From positions 186,001-250,000 of the forward strand of contig CAIWKE010000011.1 in assembly GCA_903913215.1 (NCBI GenBank): a stretch of 64,000 bases of DNA. Reading direction: 5' to 3'. The notes under the pieces were generated by a model, which made no database searches, had not been told where the DNA came from, and saw only the letters and a program-made list of their open reading frames with translations. Of the stretch, positions 34,243 to 42,668 are shown in pieces (the first letter of the stretch is position 1; each line of letters begins with the position of its first letter). The position numbers and the translations under genes were made by a program. Origin of the DNA: an uncultured Holophagaceae bacterium (lineage in GTDB: Bacteria; Acidobacteriota; Holophagae; Holophagales; Holophagaceae).

Positions 34243-36263
34243 CTCCAGGTGGCGGCAAGGGACACCCGGGGGCCGGCGGCGGGGAAGCCGTAGACTAGGG
34301 CGGCGTCGCCGTTGGTGTCGTAGCGCCCGCGCAGCCAGTCCTGCACGCCCTGTCGGGGCTGCAGCAGGTGCTCGCCGCGCAGGGTCAGGCTGAGGCCAGG
34401 GAGAGGTTCGTGGGAGAGCCCGACGCTGAGGTCCCGGAAGGGGTGGCCCGTGGAGAGCACCTGGTAGGTGGTGTCGCTCAGGTCATAGCGGGAGCCCACC
34501 TGGTCCAGGCGCAGATCCGCCCGCCAGGCCTTGGTCTGGACGAAGGCCGAGGCCGCCGCCGTGAAGAAGGGGTGTCGCACGATGGCCGAATTCTGCTGAC
34601 CGAAGGCCTGCCCGGGCGTGTTGTGGTCCAGGTCCCGGGTCTCCTGGCTGTGGAGGATGAGGTCCCAGCCGTAGGCGAGGTCCGTACCGCCGCGCCAGCC
34701 CAGGGCGCCCTCCAGGCTCTGGGCGCGGATACGGCCCTGGTTTGTGTAGTGGGAGGTGAAGAGGGGCGGGTAGGCGAAGCTGGTGTCGTAGACGTAGGCC
34801 AGCAGATCCTGGATGGTGGTGCGCTGGGCCTCCAGGCGGTAATCCCAGTGCTCGGCCAGCAGGCCCGTGGCGCCCAGCTGCACCGTGCGGCTGCGCTCTG
34901 GCGTGATGGCATAGGCTTTCCGGTCCTGGCTTTCGGCCTGGGCGTTGAGGGCGAACTCAGTGGTGTTGGGCATGCGGAAGCCCTGCCCGGCGCTGAGGTA
35001 GAGCCGCAGCTCCGGGCGCAGCACCCAGTTCAGACCCGTGCGCCAGGTGCCCGCCTCGGCACTGCCGGCGCGGCTGCGCTGGCCGGTGTCCGAGCGGTCC
35101 AGGTCGCGGTGACCGGCGTCCCGGCGCAGGCCCGCCACCCAGTCCAGCCCCTCCGCCAGGGTCCAGCGGCTTTCCAGGGCCGCGGCTAGGTCGTGGCCCT
35201 CACCCCGGTAGCGCACGGCGGCATAGGTGTTCGGGTCGTAATAATTCCGGGCATGGCTGGTGTCTTCAAGTCCCTCCAAGCGACCCGAAAGGCGAAAGCT
35301 GGTGGCCGGGGTCCAGTGCAGGGTGAACTGGTCTTCCACGCGCCGGAAGTCCCGGTCCGTCTGCTGGCGCAGAGGACCATTGGGATCGCCGGATAGCCCG
35401 GACAGGGCCTGGAGCGTGTCCTCCAGCACGAGGTTCGGGGCCAGGGTCCAGCGCAAGCTGGCGCCCCAGGACTCCTGGCGGTCGCGGGATTCGCGGCCCG
35501 GCTGGTAGGCGCGGACCGCTGGGTAGCCGGTGGTGGTGAAGGGCACGGCGGTGTTCTGGCCACTGTTGCGGTAGAAGCCCGTGAGTTCGGCTTCGCCCAG
35601 CTTTGTCCCCAGGCGCAGGAAGCCCCCGGACTGGTGGAACTCGGCACCCGGGAAGGTGCTGCCCTGTTTCAGGGCCTCAGCCCCGGCGGCGATCCAGCTC
35701 TGGCCCTTGGTGAATTGGGTCTGGGCGGTGGCACCCACCTGACCGTCGGTGCCCAGCTTCAGGCCCACCTGGCCGTGGCTGCCTTCGGCCCCGTGCCCGA
35801 GGCTGCTGAGCGAGATGACGCCGCCGATGGCGTCACTGCCGTAGAGCACGGAAGAAGGCCCCAGCACCAGTTCCACCCGGGCGATGCCGACCAGGCTGAG
35901 GGCCCCCAGATCGGGGCTGATGGCCGTGGGGTTGTTGAGGCGCAGGCCGTCCAGCAGCACCACCACGTTTTTGCTGAGCGTGCCGTTGAGGAAGGCCGAG
36001 GCCTGGCTCCCGGCGCCGCCGGTGCCCATGACGGCACCGGGTTGCAGCACTTCCAGCAACTCCGCCAGGGTGCGGCTGCCCAGGCGGGCCAGCTCTTCGG
36101 CCTCCACGACGCGCACGGGGGCCGGGGTGCGGGTGACCACCACGGGCTGGGCCTCGGCGCTCACGGTGACCGTGGCCGCCAGGGGCTTGCCATCCGGCTC
36201 GCCAGTGGCGGCGGAAAGGGCGGACACGGCCGCCAGAGAAAAGAGAATCCGGGAATGACCCAT
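34236..36263 (-). CDS. btuB: TonB-dependent outer-membrane receptor, cobalamin type
   Basis: About 675 residues from the ATG at 36263; an ATG three bases-in-frame upstream at 36266 is equally possible, both just after GGAGG. Signal peptide (RILFSLAAVSALSAATG), plug domain (VVEAEELARLGSRTLAELLEVLQPG; LDGLRLNNPT; RVELVLGPSSVLYGSDAIGGVISL), then a 22-strand-type barrel ending in Trp (ATWRW). The upstream cobalamin riboswitch identifies the substrate as a cobalamin or other corrinoid. Confidence 0.93.
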   Translation of the reverse strand: MGHSRILFSLAAVSALSAATGEPDGKPLAATVTVSAEAQPVVVTRTPAPVRVVEAEELARLGSRTLAELLEVLQPGAVMGTGGAGSQASAFLNGTLSKNVVVLLDGLRLNNPTAISPDLGALSLVGIARVELVLGPSSVLYGSDAIGGVISLSSLGHGAEGSHGQVGLKLGTDGQVGATAQTQFTKGQSWIAAGAEALKQGSTFPGAEFHQSGGFLRLGTKLGEAELTGFYRNSGQNTAVPFTTTGYPAVRAYQPGRESRDRQESWGASLRWTLAPNLVLEDTLQALSGLSGDPNGPLRQQTDRDFRRVEDQFTLHWTPATSFRLSGRLEGLEDTSHARNYYDPNTYAAVRYRGEGHDLAAALESRWTLAEGLDWVAGLRRDAGHRDLDRSDTGQRSRAGSAEAGTWRTGLNWVLRPELRLYLSAGQGFRMPNTTEFALNAQAESQDRKAYAITPERSRTVQLGATGLLAEHWDYRLEAQRTTIQDLLAYVYDTSFAYPPLFTSHYTNQGRIRAQSLEGALGWRGGTDLAYGWDLILHSQETRDLDHNTPGQAFGQQNSAIVRHPFFTAAASAFVQTKAWRADLRLDQVGSRYDLSDTTYQVLSTGHPFRDLSVGLSHEPLPGLSLTLRGEHLLQPRQGVQDWLRGRYDTNGDAALVYGFPAAGPRVSLAATWRW

Positions 36264-36354
36264 CATGCCTCCACGCATGAAGTCGTGGAAGCGGGGCGGA
36301 TTTCCTGAGGGGAAACCATGGCCCTGCCCGTGCCCACGACGGGGGGTGAGGTGG

Positions 36355-36540
36355 TGGACCGGTCTCCGGGCTCGCACGCGACAGGGGCCTTTCAGCTCCC
36401 CTCAGACCTTCCCAGGAAAACCCCAGTGGTCTGAGCTTTAAGTCTCACGCCGGACTGGCTTGGCGTGGTGCATACCGTTGCGGGGCAGCGCAGGATTCAA
36501 ACCTGCTTCCCGAACATCCAACACAGGAATGTAAGAACCC
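36355..36540 (-). promoter_or_regulatory. cobalamin (adenosylcobalamin) riboswitch
   Basis: On the minus strand the conserved parts occur in order: GGTTCTT, CGGGAAGCAGG, TTTGAATCC, GCTGCCCCGCAACGGTA, the CCACTGGG box, GGGAAGG, then AGCCCGGAGACCGG near the 3' end. This matches the AdoCbl-riboswitch core. It lies about 90 bp upstream of btuB. No T-run terminator follows, so control is probably at translation initiation. It would repress btuB and, by coupling, btuF-btuC-btuD when cobalamin is plentiful. Confidence 0.94.
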
Positions 36541-36584
36541 CAGAGAACCACAACGGGGGAACCCCAGGCAAGTAGAATGGTTCT

Positions 36585-37460
36585 ATGCGAGCACCCATCG
36601 GCATCATCGGCGGCAGCGGTCTCTACCGGATGGAGGGCCTGGCTCTCGACCGGGCCGTGGAGGTGGTGACCCCCTTCGGGGAGCCCTCGGGTCCGGTCCA
36701 CCTGGGCAGCCTGGATGGGGCCCCCGTAGCCTTTCTCGCCCGCCACGGGGAGGGGCATCGTTTTACGCCCAGCGAGGTGAACTACCGAGCCAACATCTGG
36801 GCCCTGAAGTCCCTGGGCGTCGAGCGGCTGATCAGCGTTTCGGCGGTGGGCAGCCTCCAGTCCCGCCACCGGCCCGGTGAGCTGCGCCTTGTGGGTCAGT
36901 TCATCGACAAGACCCGGCACCGGCATGACACCTTCTTCGGAGAGGGGCTGGTGGCCCACGTGAGCTTCGCGGAGCCCACCTGTGCCCACGTCGCTGATGC
37001 CCTGCTGGCCGCGGGCCGCGCGCTGGCCCTGCCCCTCGAGGGCGATTCGCTTTACGTGTGCATGGAGGGGCCAGCCTTCTCCACGCGCGCCGAAAGCCGC
37101 CTGCACCAGAGCTGGGGTGCGGATCTCATCGGCATGACCCAGGTGACCGAGGCCCGCCTGGCCCGGGAGGCCGAGCTCTGCTACGCCTGCATCGCCCTGG
37201 TGACGGACTACGATGCCTGGCGCGAGGAGGAGGCCGGTGTGGATGCCACCTCAGTGTTGGAGGTCATGCACGCCAACGTGGACAAGGCCCAGGCCCTGCT
37301 TCGGCAAGTGATACCCGGGCTCTCTACCGCGCCGCGGTCCTGCGCCTGCGGGGAAGCCCTCAAGGCGGCGCTCTTCACGGCGCCCGAGCTGGTGCCGGCC
37401 GCAGCGCGGGCCCGGCTGGACCTGCTGGTGGCCAAGTACGGATTCGGCGTGGGGGACTGA
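36585..37460 (+). CDS. mtnP: S-methyl-5'-thioadenosine phosphorylase family
   Basis: Cleaves methylthioadenosine to adenine and methylthioribose-1-phosphate in the methionine salvage route. Motifs: IGIIGGSGLY, LARHGEGHRFTPSEVNYRANIWALK, CMEGPAFSTRAESR, and the phosphorylase motif IGMTQVTEARLAREAELCY. The substrate-loop residues read TQVTE where MTAP often has TTVPE, so hypoxanthine or inosine specificity cannot be excluded. Divergent from the riboswitch; its stop overlaps the next start (TGATG). Confidence 0.92.
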   Translation: MRAPIGIIGGSGLYRMEGLALDRAVEVVTPFGEPSGPVHLGSLDGAPVAFLARHGEGHRFTPSEVNYRANIWALKSLGVERLISVSAVGSLQSRHRPGELRLVGQFIDKTRHRHDTFFGEGLVAHVSFAEPTCAHVADALLAAGRALALPLEGDSLYVCMEGPAFSTRAESRLHQSWGADLIGMTQVTEARLAREAELCYACIALVTDYDAWREEEAGVDATSVLEVMHANVDKAQALLRQVIPGLSTAPRSCACGEALKAALFTAPELVPAAARARLDLLVAKYGFGVGD

Positions 37461-37987
37461 TGGCACTCCCAGTTCCAAGCCCCAAGCTCCAGGCGCTGCT
37501 GAAGGACTTCCAGCAGATCGCCAGCATGTCGGGCTACCTGAACCATGCCTTTGATCCCCCTCAGCTGCGGCTCTTCTTCACCCTCTACGGGCGCGTCATG
37601 ACGGTCTCTCCGGCCGAGGCACTGGCCATCTCCCCCCGCCTGCAGGGCTGGTGTGAAGAGCTGTCCAATCGCCTGCGCGAGGGCAGCTCAGGCACCATCC
37701 TCCAGCCCCAGGTGCAGGTCAGCGCACCCCTGACCATGCCGGATGGGCGGGACTACATCGTGGCGACCCTCACCTTTGCCACGAAGGTGACTGAGACCTC
37801 GTACCTTCGTATCCGAACGGCGATCCTGGCGGCCTATCAGGATGCGGTGCGGATGCGGGAGGCGGGCTTTCCGGCGCTGCCCGCAGGCGAGCCCAGTGCA
37901 AGCCCGGTCGTCGAACCAAGCCCGGCCCCTGTCGCTCAGCCTGCCGTTGACCCCCCGCCCAGCCCTGCCGACGGCTGGCTGCTGTGA
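37460..37987 (+). CDS. hypothetical protein, 175 aa
   Basis: Translation-coupled to mtnP by TGATG. Residues about 1-135 form a compact alpha/beta-looking domain (LKDFQQIASMSGYLNHAFD; LRIRTAILAAYQDAVRMREAG). The last 40 residues are Pro/Ala/Val-rich, a likely disordered tail. No signal peptide. I do not recognise it. The coupling suggests expression with mtnP, not necessarily a shared pathway. Confidence 0.75.
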   Translation: MALPVPSPKLQALLKDFQQIASMSGYLNHAFDPPQLRLFFTLYGRVMTVSPAEALAISPRLQGWCEELSNRLREGSSGTILQPQVQVSAPLTMPDGRDYIVATLTFATKVTETSYLRIRTAILAAYQDAVRMREAGFPALPAGEPSASPVVEPSPAPVAQPAVDPPPSPADGWLL

Positions 37988-38394
37988 GCCCGGAAGCCGG
38001 GGGCCCCGTTTCGGACCTGACCCTGCTGCTCCGTTCGTTGGAGCCAGAGCTGCATCCGGGTGTGTACGTGTTTGCGGTGCTGCCTGCGGGCCGGGAGCTG
38101 GGCTCCCTGCCGGTGGTGGCGACCTTCCTTGAACGGGAGGGCCTCACGGTGGTGGTGGAGGAGGGGGCCGCGCAGCAGGCGGGCCTGTCGAGCCTGTTTC
38201 GGGCGGCCTGGATCACCCTGACCGTGCATTCGGACCTGGAGGCCGTGGGCCTAACGGCTGCCTTCTCGGGCGCCCTGGCCGACGCAGGCATCAGTTGCAA
38301 CGTCCTCGCCGGGGCCTACCACGACCACCTCTTCGTGCCCGTGGCACGGGCCCAGGAGGCCCTGGGTCTGCTGCGGAACTTGGGGCGACAATAG
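37984..38394 (+). CDS. ACT-domain (DUF2241/ACT_3-ACT_7-like) protein
   Basis: 136 residues, GTG start in GTGA overlap with the preceding stop. It shows the pattern of the paired ACT family: DLTLLLRSLEPELHPGVYVFAVLP in the first half, and ITLTVHSDLEAVGLTAAFSGALADAGISCNVLAGAYHDHLFVPV in the second. Such proteins are presumed amino-acid sensors; the ligand is unknown. Confidence 0.82.
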   Translation: MSPEAGGPVSDLTLLLRSLEPELHPGVYVFAVLPAGRELGSLPVVATFLEREGLTVVVEEGAAQQAGLSSLFRAAWITLTVHSDLEAVGLTAAFSGALADAGISCNVLAGAYHDHLFVPVARAQEALGLLRNLGRQ

Positions 38395-38472
38395 GTCATC
38401 TGGACGGATCGATATGGGTCCCATCGTTGGTTAGGATGAAGGCCACCCCCCGGGGTCAGCTTCAGGAGTTTT

Positions 38473-39546
38473 ATGCGGGTTCGCTGCGAGCAGTTGGTCG
38501 AAGAATTGGGTTACCTCTTTCACCGGACCCGGGGCGAGCTGCAGGTGTGCGTGAACCAGGCTGTGCCCCCCGAGCGAGCCAGCGCCAACAGCCTGGTCTT
38601 CGCCGGAGACGCGGCCATGCTGTCGCTGGCCTTGGAGCGGGGCGCTGGGGCCGTGGTGCTGCCCCTGAAGTTGGAGGCCGCCATTCCCGCAGACGCCACC
38701 GCCACCTTCCTGTTTGCCAAGAACCTGAAGCTGGCCATGGCCCACATCCTCCAGCGCTACTTCGATGAGGCCCGGGCCAAGTTCCGCCAGGCCCAGCCCA
38801 TCGATCCCCGGGCCTTTGTGGCCCCGGACGCCACGGTGGAAGCAGGCGCCATCATCGCCGCCGGGGCCTATGTCGGTGCCCGGGCCTTCATCGGCAAGGG
38901 GGCGCTCATCGGCCCCGGTTGTGTCATCGAGGAGGAGGCCCGCGTGGGTGCCGATTCCCTGCTGCACGCCCTGGTCTTCCTGGGACGGCGCTGCGAGGTG
39001 GGTGAGCGCTGCGAGATCCACCCCCACACCACCATCGGCTGCGATGGCTATGCCTACGCCCAGGACGAGCAGAACCATCATCACAAGGTGCCCCAGCTGG
39101 GCATCGTCGTGGTGGAGGACGATGTTGAGATCCAGTCCAACTGCGCCATTGACCGTGCCGCCTTCGATGTCACCCGCATTGGCCGCGGCACCAAGATCGA
39201 CAACCTCTGTCACATCGCCCACAACTGCCGGGTGGGCGAGCATGTGCTGCTCACGGGGGGCTTCTTCATGGCGGGCTCCAGCAGCGTGGGCGATCACTGC
39301 ATGACCGGTGGCCGCACCACCCTCACAGACCACGTGGACGTCTGTGCCGGTGTGCAGCTGGGCGGCCTCAGCGCCGTCACCAAGGATGTCACCGAGCCCG
39401 GCGCCTACAGCGGCTACCCCCTGCAGCCCATGAAAAAATTCCTCCGCACGACCAGCAGCCTCGCCCACCTGCCTGACATGCGCAAGCGCCTGGCGGACCT
39501 GGAGCGGAAACTGGAGGCCCTGGTGGCCGCCCAGGTCGCCCCTTGA
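38473..39546 (+). CDS. lpxD: UDP-3-O-acylglucosamine N-acyltransferase (lipid A synthesis)
   Basis: Adds the N-linked acyl chain in the third step of lipid A assembly, evidence of an LPS-type outer membrane. An N-terminal uridine-binding domain (residues 1-100) is followed by left-handed beta-helix hexapeptide repeats, e.g. [20 protein letters not shown]. The catalytic His is in HIAHNCRVG (about residue 250). A C-terminal helix ([15 protein letters not shown]) closes the trimer. 357 residues is normal. It overlaps the M23 peptidase start by four bases. Confidence 0.95.
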   Translation: MRVRCEQLVEELGYLFHRTRGELQVCVNQAVPPERASANSLVFAGDAAMLSLALERGAGAVVLPLKLEAAIPADATATFLFAKNLKLAMAHILQRYFDEARAKFRQAQPIDPRAFVAPDATVEAGAIIAAGAYVGARAFIGKGALIGPGCVIEEEARVGADSLLHALVFLGRRCEVGERCEIHPHTTIGCDGYAYAQDEQNHHHKVPQLGIVVVEDDVEIQSNCAIDRAAFDVTRIGRGTKIDNLCHIAHNCRVGEHVLLTGGFFMAGSSSVGDHCMTGGRTTLTDHVDVCAGVQLGGLSAVTKDVTEPGAYSGYPLQPMKKFLRTTSSLAHLPDMRKRLADLERKLEALVAAQVAP

Positions 39547-40361
39547 GGCGAGTCGCCGCCCTTCCCGCTGTGCTGGCTTTGCTGGGCGGGGCCAGTGCTT
39601 GGTCCGCCCCTGCCCCGCTGCCGTTCAGGGTCTCGCCCGTGCCCGGGGGCGTGGTCGTGGTTCCCATCCAGGGCGGGAATGAGGCCCCCAAGGCGACCTA
39701 CCATGGCGAGCCCCTGCTGGTGCGTCGCGGCGGGTCGGGCTGGGTGGCCGTGGTGGGCATCCCGCTCAGCGCCAAGCCTGGGCCGGATGCGGTGGAAGTG
39801 GAGGGCCGTTCGGTGGCCTTCACGGTGCAGCCCAAGCGCTACCCGGAGCAGCGCATCCGCCTGGAGAACAAGCACCAGGTCAACCCAGACCCGACGGATG
39901 AGGTCCGCATCGCCAAGGAGCAGGCCCTCATTGGACCGGCCTGGAAGGCCTGGCCTGAAGGCCTGGTGCCCTCACTCGGCTTCCGCCAGCCCACACCGGG
40001 CGGGCTCACCAGCTCCTTTGGCCTGCGCCGCGTATTCAACGGCGAGCCCCGGGCGCCCCACTCGGGCCTGGATATCAAGGCCCCTTCTGGCCAGGCCGTG
40101 CGCGCCCCGGCGGCGGGCACCGTGGTGCTCACAGGCAACTTCTTCTTCAGCGGCAACGCGGTGTTCCTGGCCCATGGCGAAGGCGTGGTGAGCCTCCTAT
40201 GCCACCTCTCTAAGATCGCCGTGAAGGAGGGCCAGGTGCTCAAGGCCGGGGACCTCGTGGGCGAGGTGGGGAAGACCGGGCGTGCCACGGGTCCGCACCT
40301 GCACTGGTCCCTGAGCCTCAACAATGCGCGGGTGGATCCAAGGCTGTTCCTGAAACCATAG
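39543..40361 (+). CDS. exported M23 (LytM-type) metallopeptidase
   Basis: Starts at TTG in TTGA overlap with the lpxD stop; the leader peptide ([21 protein letters not shown]) is secretory. The C-terminal LytM domain from about 150 has [12 protein letters not shown] and GPHLHWSL, the zinc-binding His/Asp set, so it is probably an active peptidoglycan endopeptidase. The middle region (about 30-140) is beta-rich, as in periplasmic regulators. Coupling to lpxD groups envelope genes. Confidence 0.92.
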   Translation: MRRVAALPAVLALLGGASAWSAPAPLPFRVSPVPGGVVVVPIQGGNEAPKATYHGEPLLVRRGGSGWVAVVGIPLSAKPGPDAVEVEGRSVAFTVQPKRYPEQRIRLENKHQVNPDPTDEVRIAKEQALIGPAWKAWPEGLVPSLGFRQPTPGGLTSSFGLRRVFNGEPRAPHSGLDIKAPSGQAVRAPAAGTVVLTGNFFFSGNAVFLAHGEGVVSLLCHLSKIAVKEGQVLKAGDLVGEVGKTGRATGPHLHWSLSLNNARVDPRLFLKP

Positions 40362-40451
40362 GGAGCTGGTGCCAACTGGCTGAAAGAAATTCGGGCAGCT
40401 GGGAAGTGTGAATTTATATTTGATCCAGTCATCCTTTTTCGAGATCTTCCC

Positions 40452-41273
40452 ATGTGGCCCGTCGCACGCGTGTTCTGCTTGGCGATTCCCTTGACCCTCG
40501 CAGGGACGGAACCCGCCTTGGAACGGATCCAGTCGATCCAGCTGGGGCTGGAGGCCAATCCGGCGGGGTTGGAGCTGCTTTGGAGTCGCTCCCTGCGGAA
40601 GACCCTGGCCTGGCGCAGCCCGGGCGAATCCTGGGCCTCGCTGGAGGGTGGCATGGTGATGGCCCTCACTCCCGCCTTAGGCAGGGTGGGACTTTTCGGT
40701 GAGTGGCAGCCTCTGCCGGTGCTGATCCTGAGGGCGGAGGCTGACCAGTTGCGCTATACGGGGCAGCATGGCGGGGTGCTCTCGTTCGAGCGCAGCAGCC
40801 TGCCTTTCGGGCAGCCGGTGCTCGACGCTCGGCGGGGCGACGAGGAATCCGCCTCGGCGCGGCGGGTTCAGGCTCAGGCGACGCTCCAGTACAGGGCGGG
40901 GCCGCTGGTCTTTCGGGCACCCCTGAACCTGGTCTGGACCCGAAATGCCGGACGGGGTCCCTGGTTCTATGATCCTCAGTACGACACCCTCCTGCGTGAC
41001 GGCGACCGTTTGCAGGACACTTCCCTGCAAGTGGGGTGGGCCGGAGGGACTGGCCTAGGCGAATTGGTCGTGGGGCCGTCCTACGAGGTCACTCGCACGA
41101 GGGAGGCGGGTCTGGAGCGGCGACGGGCGGGCCTATTCGGTCTCCTTCGCCGTGCCAGTCCAGCAGGGTGGCTCGTCGAGCCGTATCTCGCCTTCCAGGT
41201 GGGGCGAGATCTCCGGGACCCCAACCGGCGGGGCCAGATCAATACCCAGTTGGCACTGGGTGGCCGATTTTAG
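40452..41273 (+). CDS. exported beta-rich (outer membrane-like) protein, 273 aa
   Basis: Signal peptide (MWPVARVFCLAIPLTLAGTEP), then amphipathic strands with many Arg/Glu/Leu and a terminal Phe (LALGGRF), suggesting a small outer-membrane barrel. No family recognised. Its stop overlaps the convergent EamA gene stop by four bases (TTAG). Confidence 0.7.
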   Translation: MWPVARVFCLAIPLTLAGTEPALERIQSIQLGLEANPAGLELLWSRSLRKTLAWRSPGESWASLEGGMVMALTPALGRVGLFGEWQPLPVLILRAEADQLRYTGQHGGVLSFERSSLPFGQPVLDARRGDEESASARRVQAQATLQYRAGPLVFRAPLNLVWTRNAGRGPWFYDPQYDTLLRDGDRLQDTSLQVGWAGGTGLGELVVGPSYEVTRTREAGLERRRAGLFGLLRRASPAGWLVEPYLAFQVGRDLRDPNRRGQINTQLALGGRF

Positions 41274-42178
41274 GCGGCCCGCTGCCCCTTGGTCTGCACG
41301 AGGATCACGCCCAGGATGGAAACGACGCCGCCCACCAAGGTGAGCAGGGAGGGCACCTCGCCCAGCCAGAGCCAGGCGATGAAGCAGGCCAGCACTGGGG
41401 ACAGGTAGAGGAAGCTGGAGAGCAACGAGGCGGGCAGCCGGGCCAGGGCATAGTTCCACAGCACGTAGGCGATGGCGGCCGGGAAGATGCCCAGGTAGAC
41501 CACGGCGAGGGTGGCGGAGGGCACCGCCGTGGGCAGCCGGCGCAGCAGGCCCGGCAGGAAGACGAGCATGGGCAGGGTGCCCGCCCAGATGGAGTAGCAG
41601 GTGAACTCAATGGCCTTGTAGCTGCGCAGGCTCTGCTTGGACAGGATGGAATAGCCGGCTGCCACGAAGGCGGCCAGCAAGATGAGCAGGGCGCCGGGTG
41701 TGAAGTGCAGGCCCCGCCCGCCGCTGAGGGCGATGAGAGAGACGCCCCCGAAGGCCAGGGAGACGCCGCCCCAGCCGAGCGGGGTCAGGCGCTCCTTCAG
41801 AAAGACCATGGACAGCAGGGCCGTGAATACGGGGCCTGCGGAGATGAGCAGTGAGGCGGCTCCGGCATTGACGGTCACCTCGCCGTAGTTGAGGGCCAAG
41901 TGGTAGATGGTGATGCCCAGGCAGCCTGCCAGGCCCAGGCGGGGCAGATCGGCCCGTTCCGGCAGGCGCATACGGGTGATGAGGGCGAAGAGGCCCAGGA
42001 CGATGGAGGCCGTGCCAAAGCGGAGCAGGGCCAGCTGGCCGGGGGCGTAGCCGTCCGGCCCCAAGGTTCCATCGGGGCCCAGGCGCAGGCCCGCGCGGAT
42101 CCCCGCAAAGGCTGAGGCCCACAGCAGCAACACACCGGCGATGGCCAGCCAGGTTCTGGGTTCACGTTTCCAAGTCAT
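41270..42178 (-). CDS. EamA/DMT-family transporter
   Basis: 302 residues with ten hydrophobic segments in two EamA repeats (LLLWASAFAGIRAGL at the start; GISL-like segments and VYLGIFPAAIAYVLWNYALAR in the second). Drug/metabolite transporters export amino acids or metabolites; the substrate is unknown. Divergent from the cupin gene, convergent with the preceding gene. Confidence 0.9.
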   Translation of the reverse strand: MTWKREPRTWLAIAGVLLLWASAFAGIRAGLRLGPDGTLGPDGYAPGQLALLRFGTASIVLGLFALITRMRLPERADLPRLGLAGCLGITIYHLALNYGEVTVNAGAASLLISAGPVFTALLSMVFLKERLTPLGWGGVSLAFGGVSLIALSGGRGLHFTPGALLILLAAFVAAGYSILSKQSLRSYKAIEFTCYSIWAGTLPMLVFLPGLLRRLPTAVPSATLAVVYLGIFPAAIAYVLWNYALARLPASLLSSFLYLSPVLACFIAWLWLGEVPSLLTLVGGVVSILGVILVQTKGQRAA

Positions 42179-42275
42179 TGCTTCAACGATAGCAGTGGGA
42201 GCGATTTGTCTCGGAAGCCACCCATGGTTGTGCGACTCCGGTCAGAATAAACAGGCGTTTTTCCGAGGTGTTCCC

Positions 42276-42632
42276 ATGATTCTCAGGCTGTCCGAGTTGG
42301 TCCCTGAATCCAAGCGCGATATCCGAGGCGGCACCGGCTTGGCCGAGGGCGTGGACCTGCTGAAGCTCGGCGACATGGATGGCATCCTCAGCATGGGACG
42401 CATGACCCTGGAACCTGGCACCACCATCGGCGAGCACGCGCACCCCAATACCGAGGATCTCTACCTCATCCTCGAGGGCCATGGCAGGGGGGTGCTCAAT
42501 GGTGAGTCCTTCCCCCTCGGCCCCGGCGACCTCTTCTTGGTGAAGGCGGGAGGCAGCCATGGGCTCATCAACGATTCCAAGGAGCCGCTCACCTTCCTGG
42601 GCCTCCTCACACGGCAGGCCGCGCAGGCCTGA
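42276..42632 (+). CDS. small cupin-domain protein
   Basis: 118 residues from the ATG at 42276 with a GAGGTG site; a longer frame upstream lacks a ribosome site and runs into the EamA promoter region. Single cupin_2 barrel with both conserved motifs: GEHAHPNTEDLYLILEGHG and PGDLFLVKAGGSHG. The metal-binding His/Glu set is kept. Substrate unknown. It is 36 bp upstream of the M16 protease. Confidence 0.88.
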   Translation: MILRLSELVPESKRDIRGGTGLAEGVDLLKLGDMDGILSMGRMTLEPGTTIGEHAHPNTEDLYLILEGHGRGVLNGESFPLGPGDLFLVKAGGSHGLINDSKEPLTFLGLLTRQAAQA

Positions 42633-42668
42633 ACTCCGTCGGTGTTCGTTCCATTGAAAGGATCTCCC

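Noticed and set aside
36485-36515. T-arm-like GCAGG-TTTGAAT-CCTGC on the minus strand, possible tRNA
   Set aside because: No acceptor or anticodon arm can be built; it is the conserved core of the cobalamin riboswitch.
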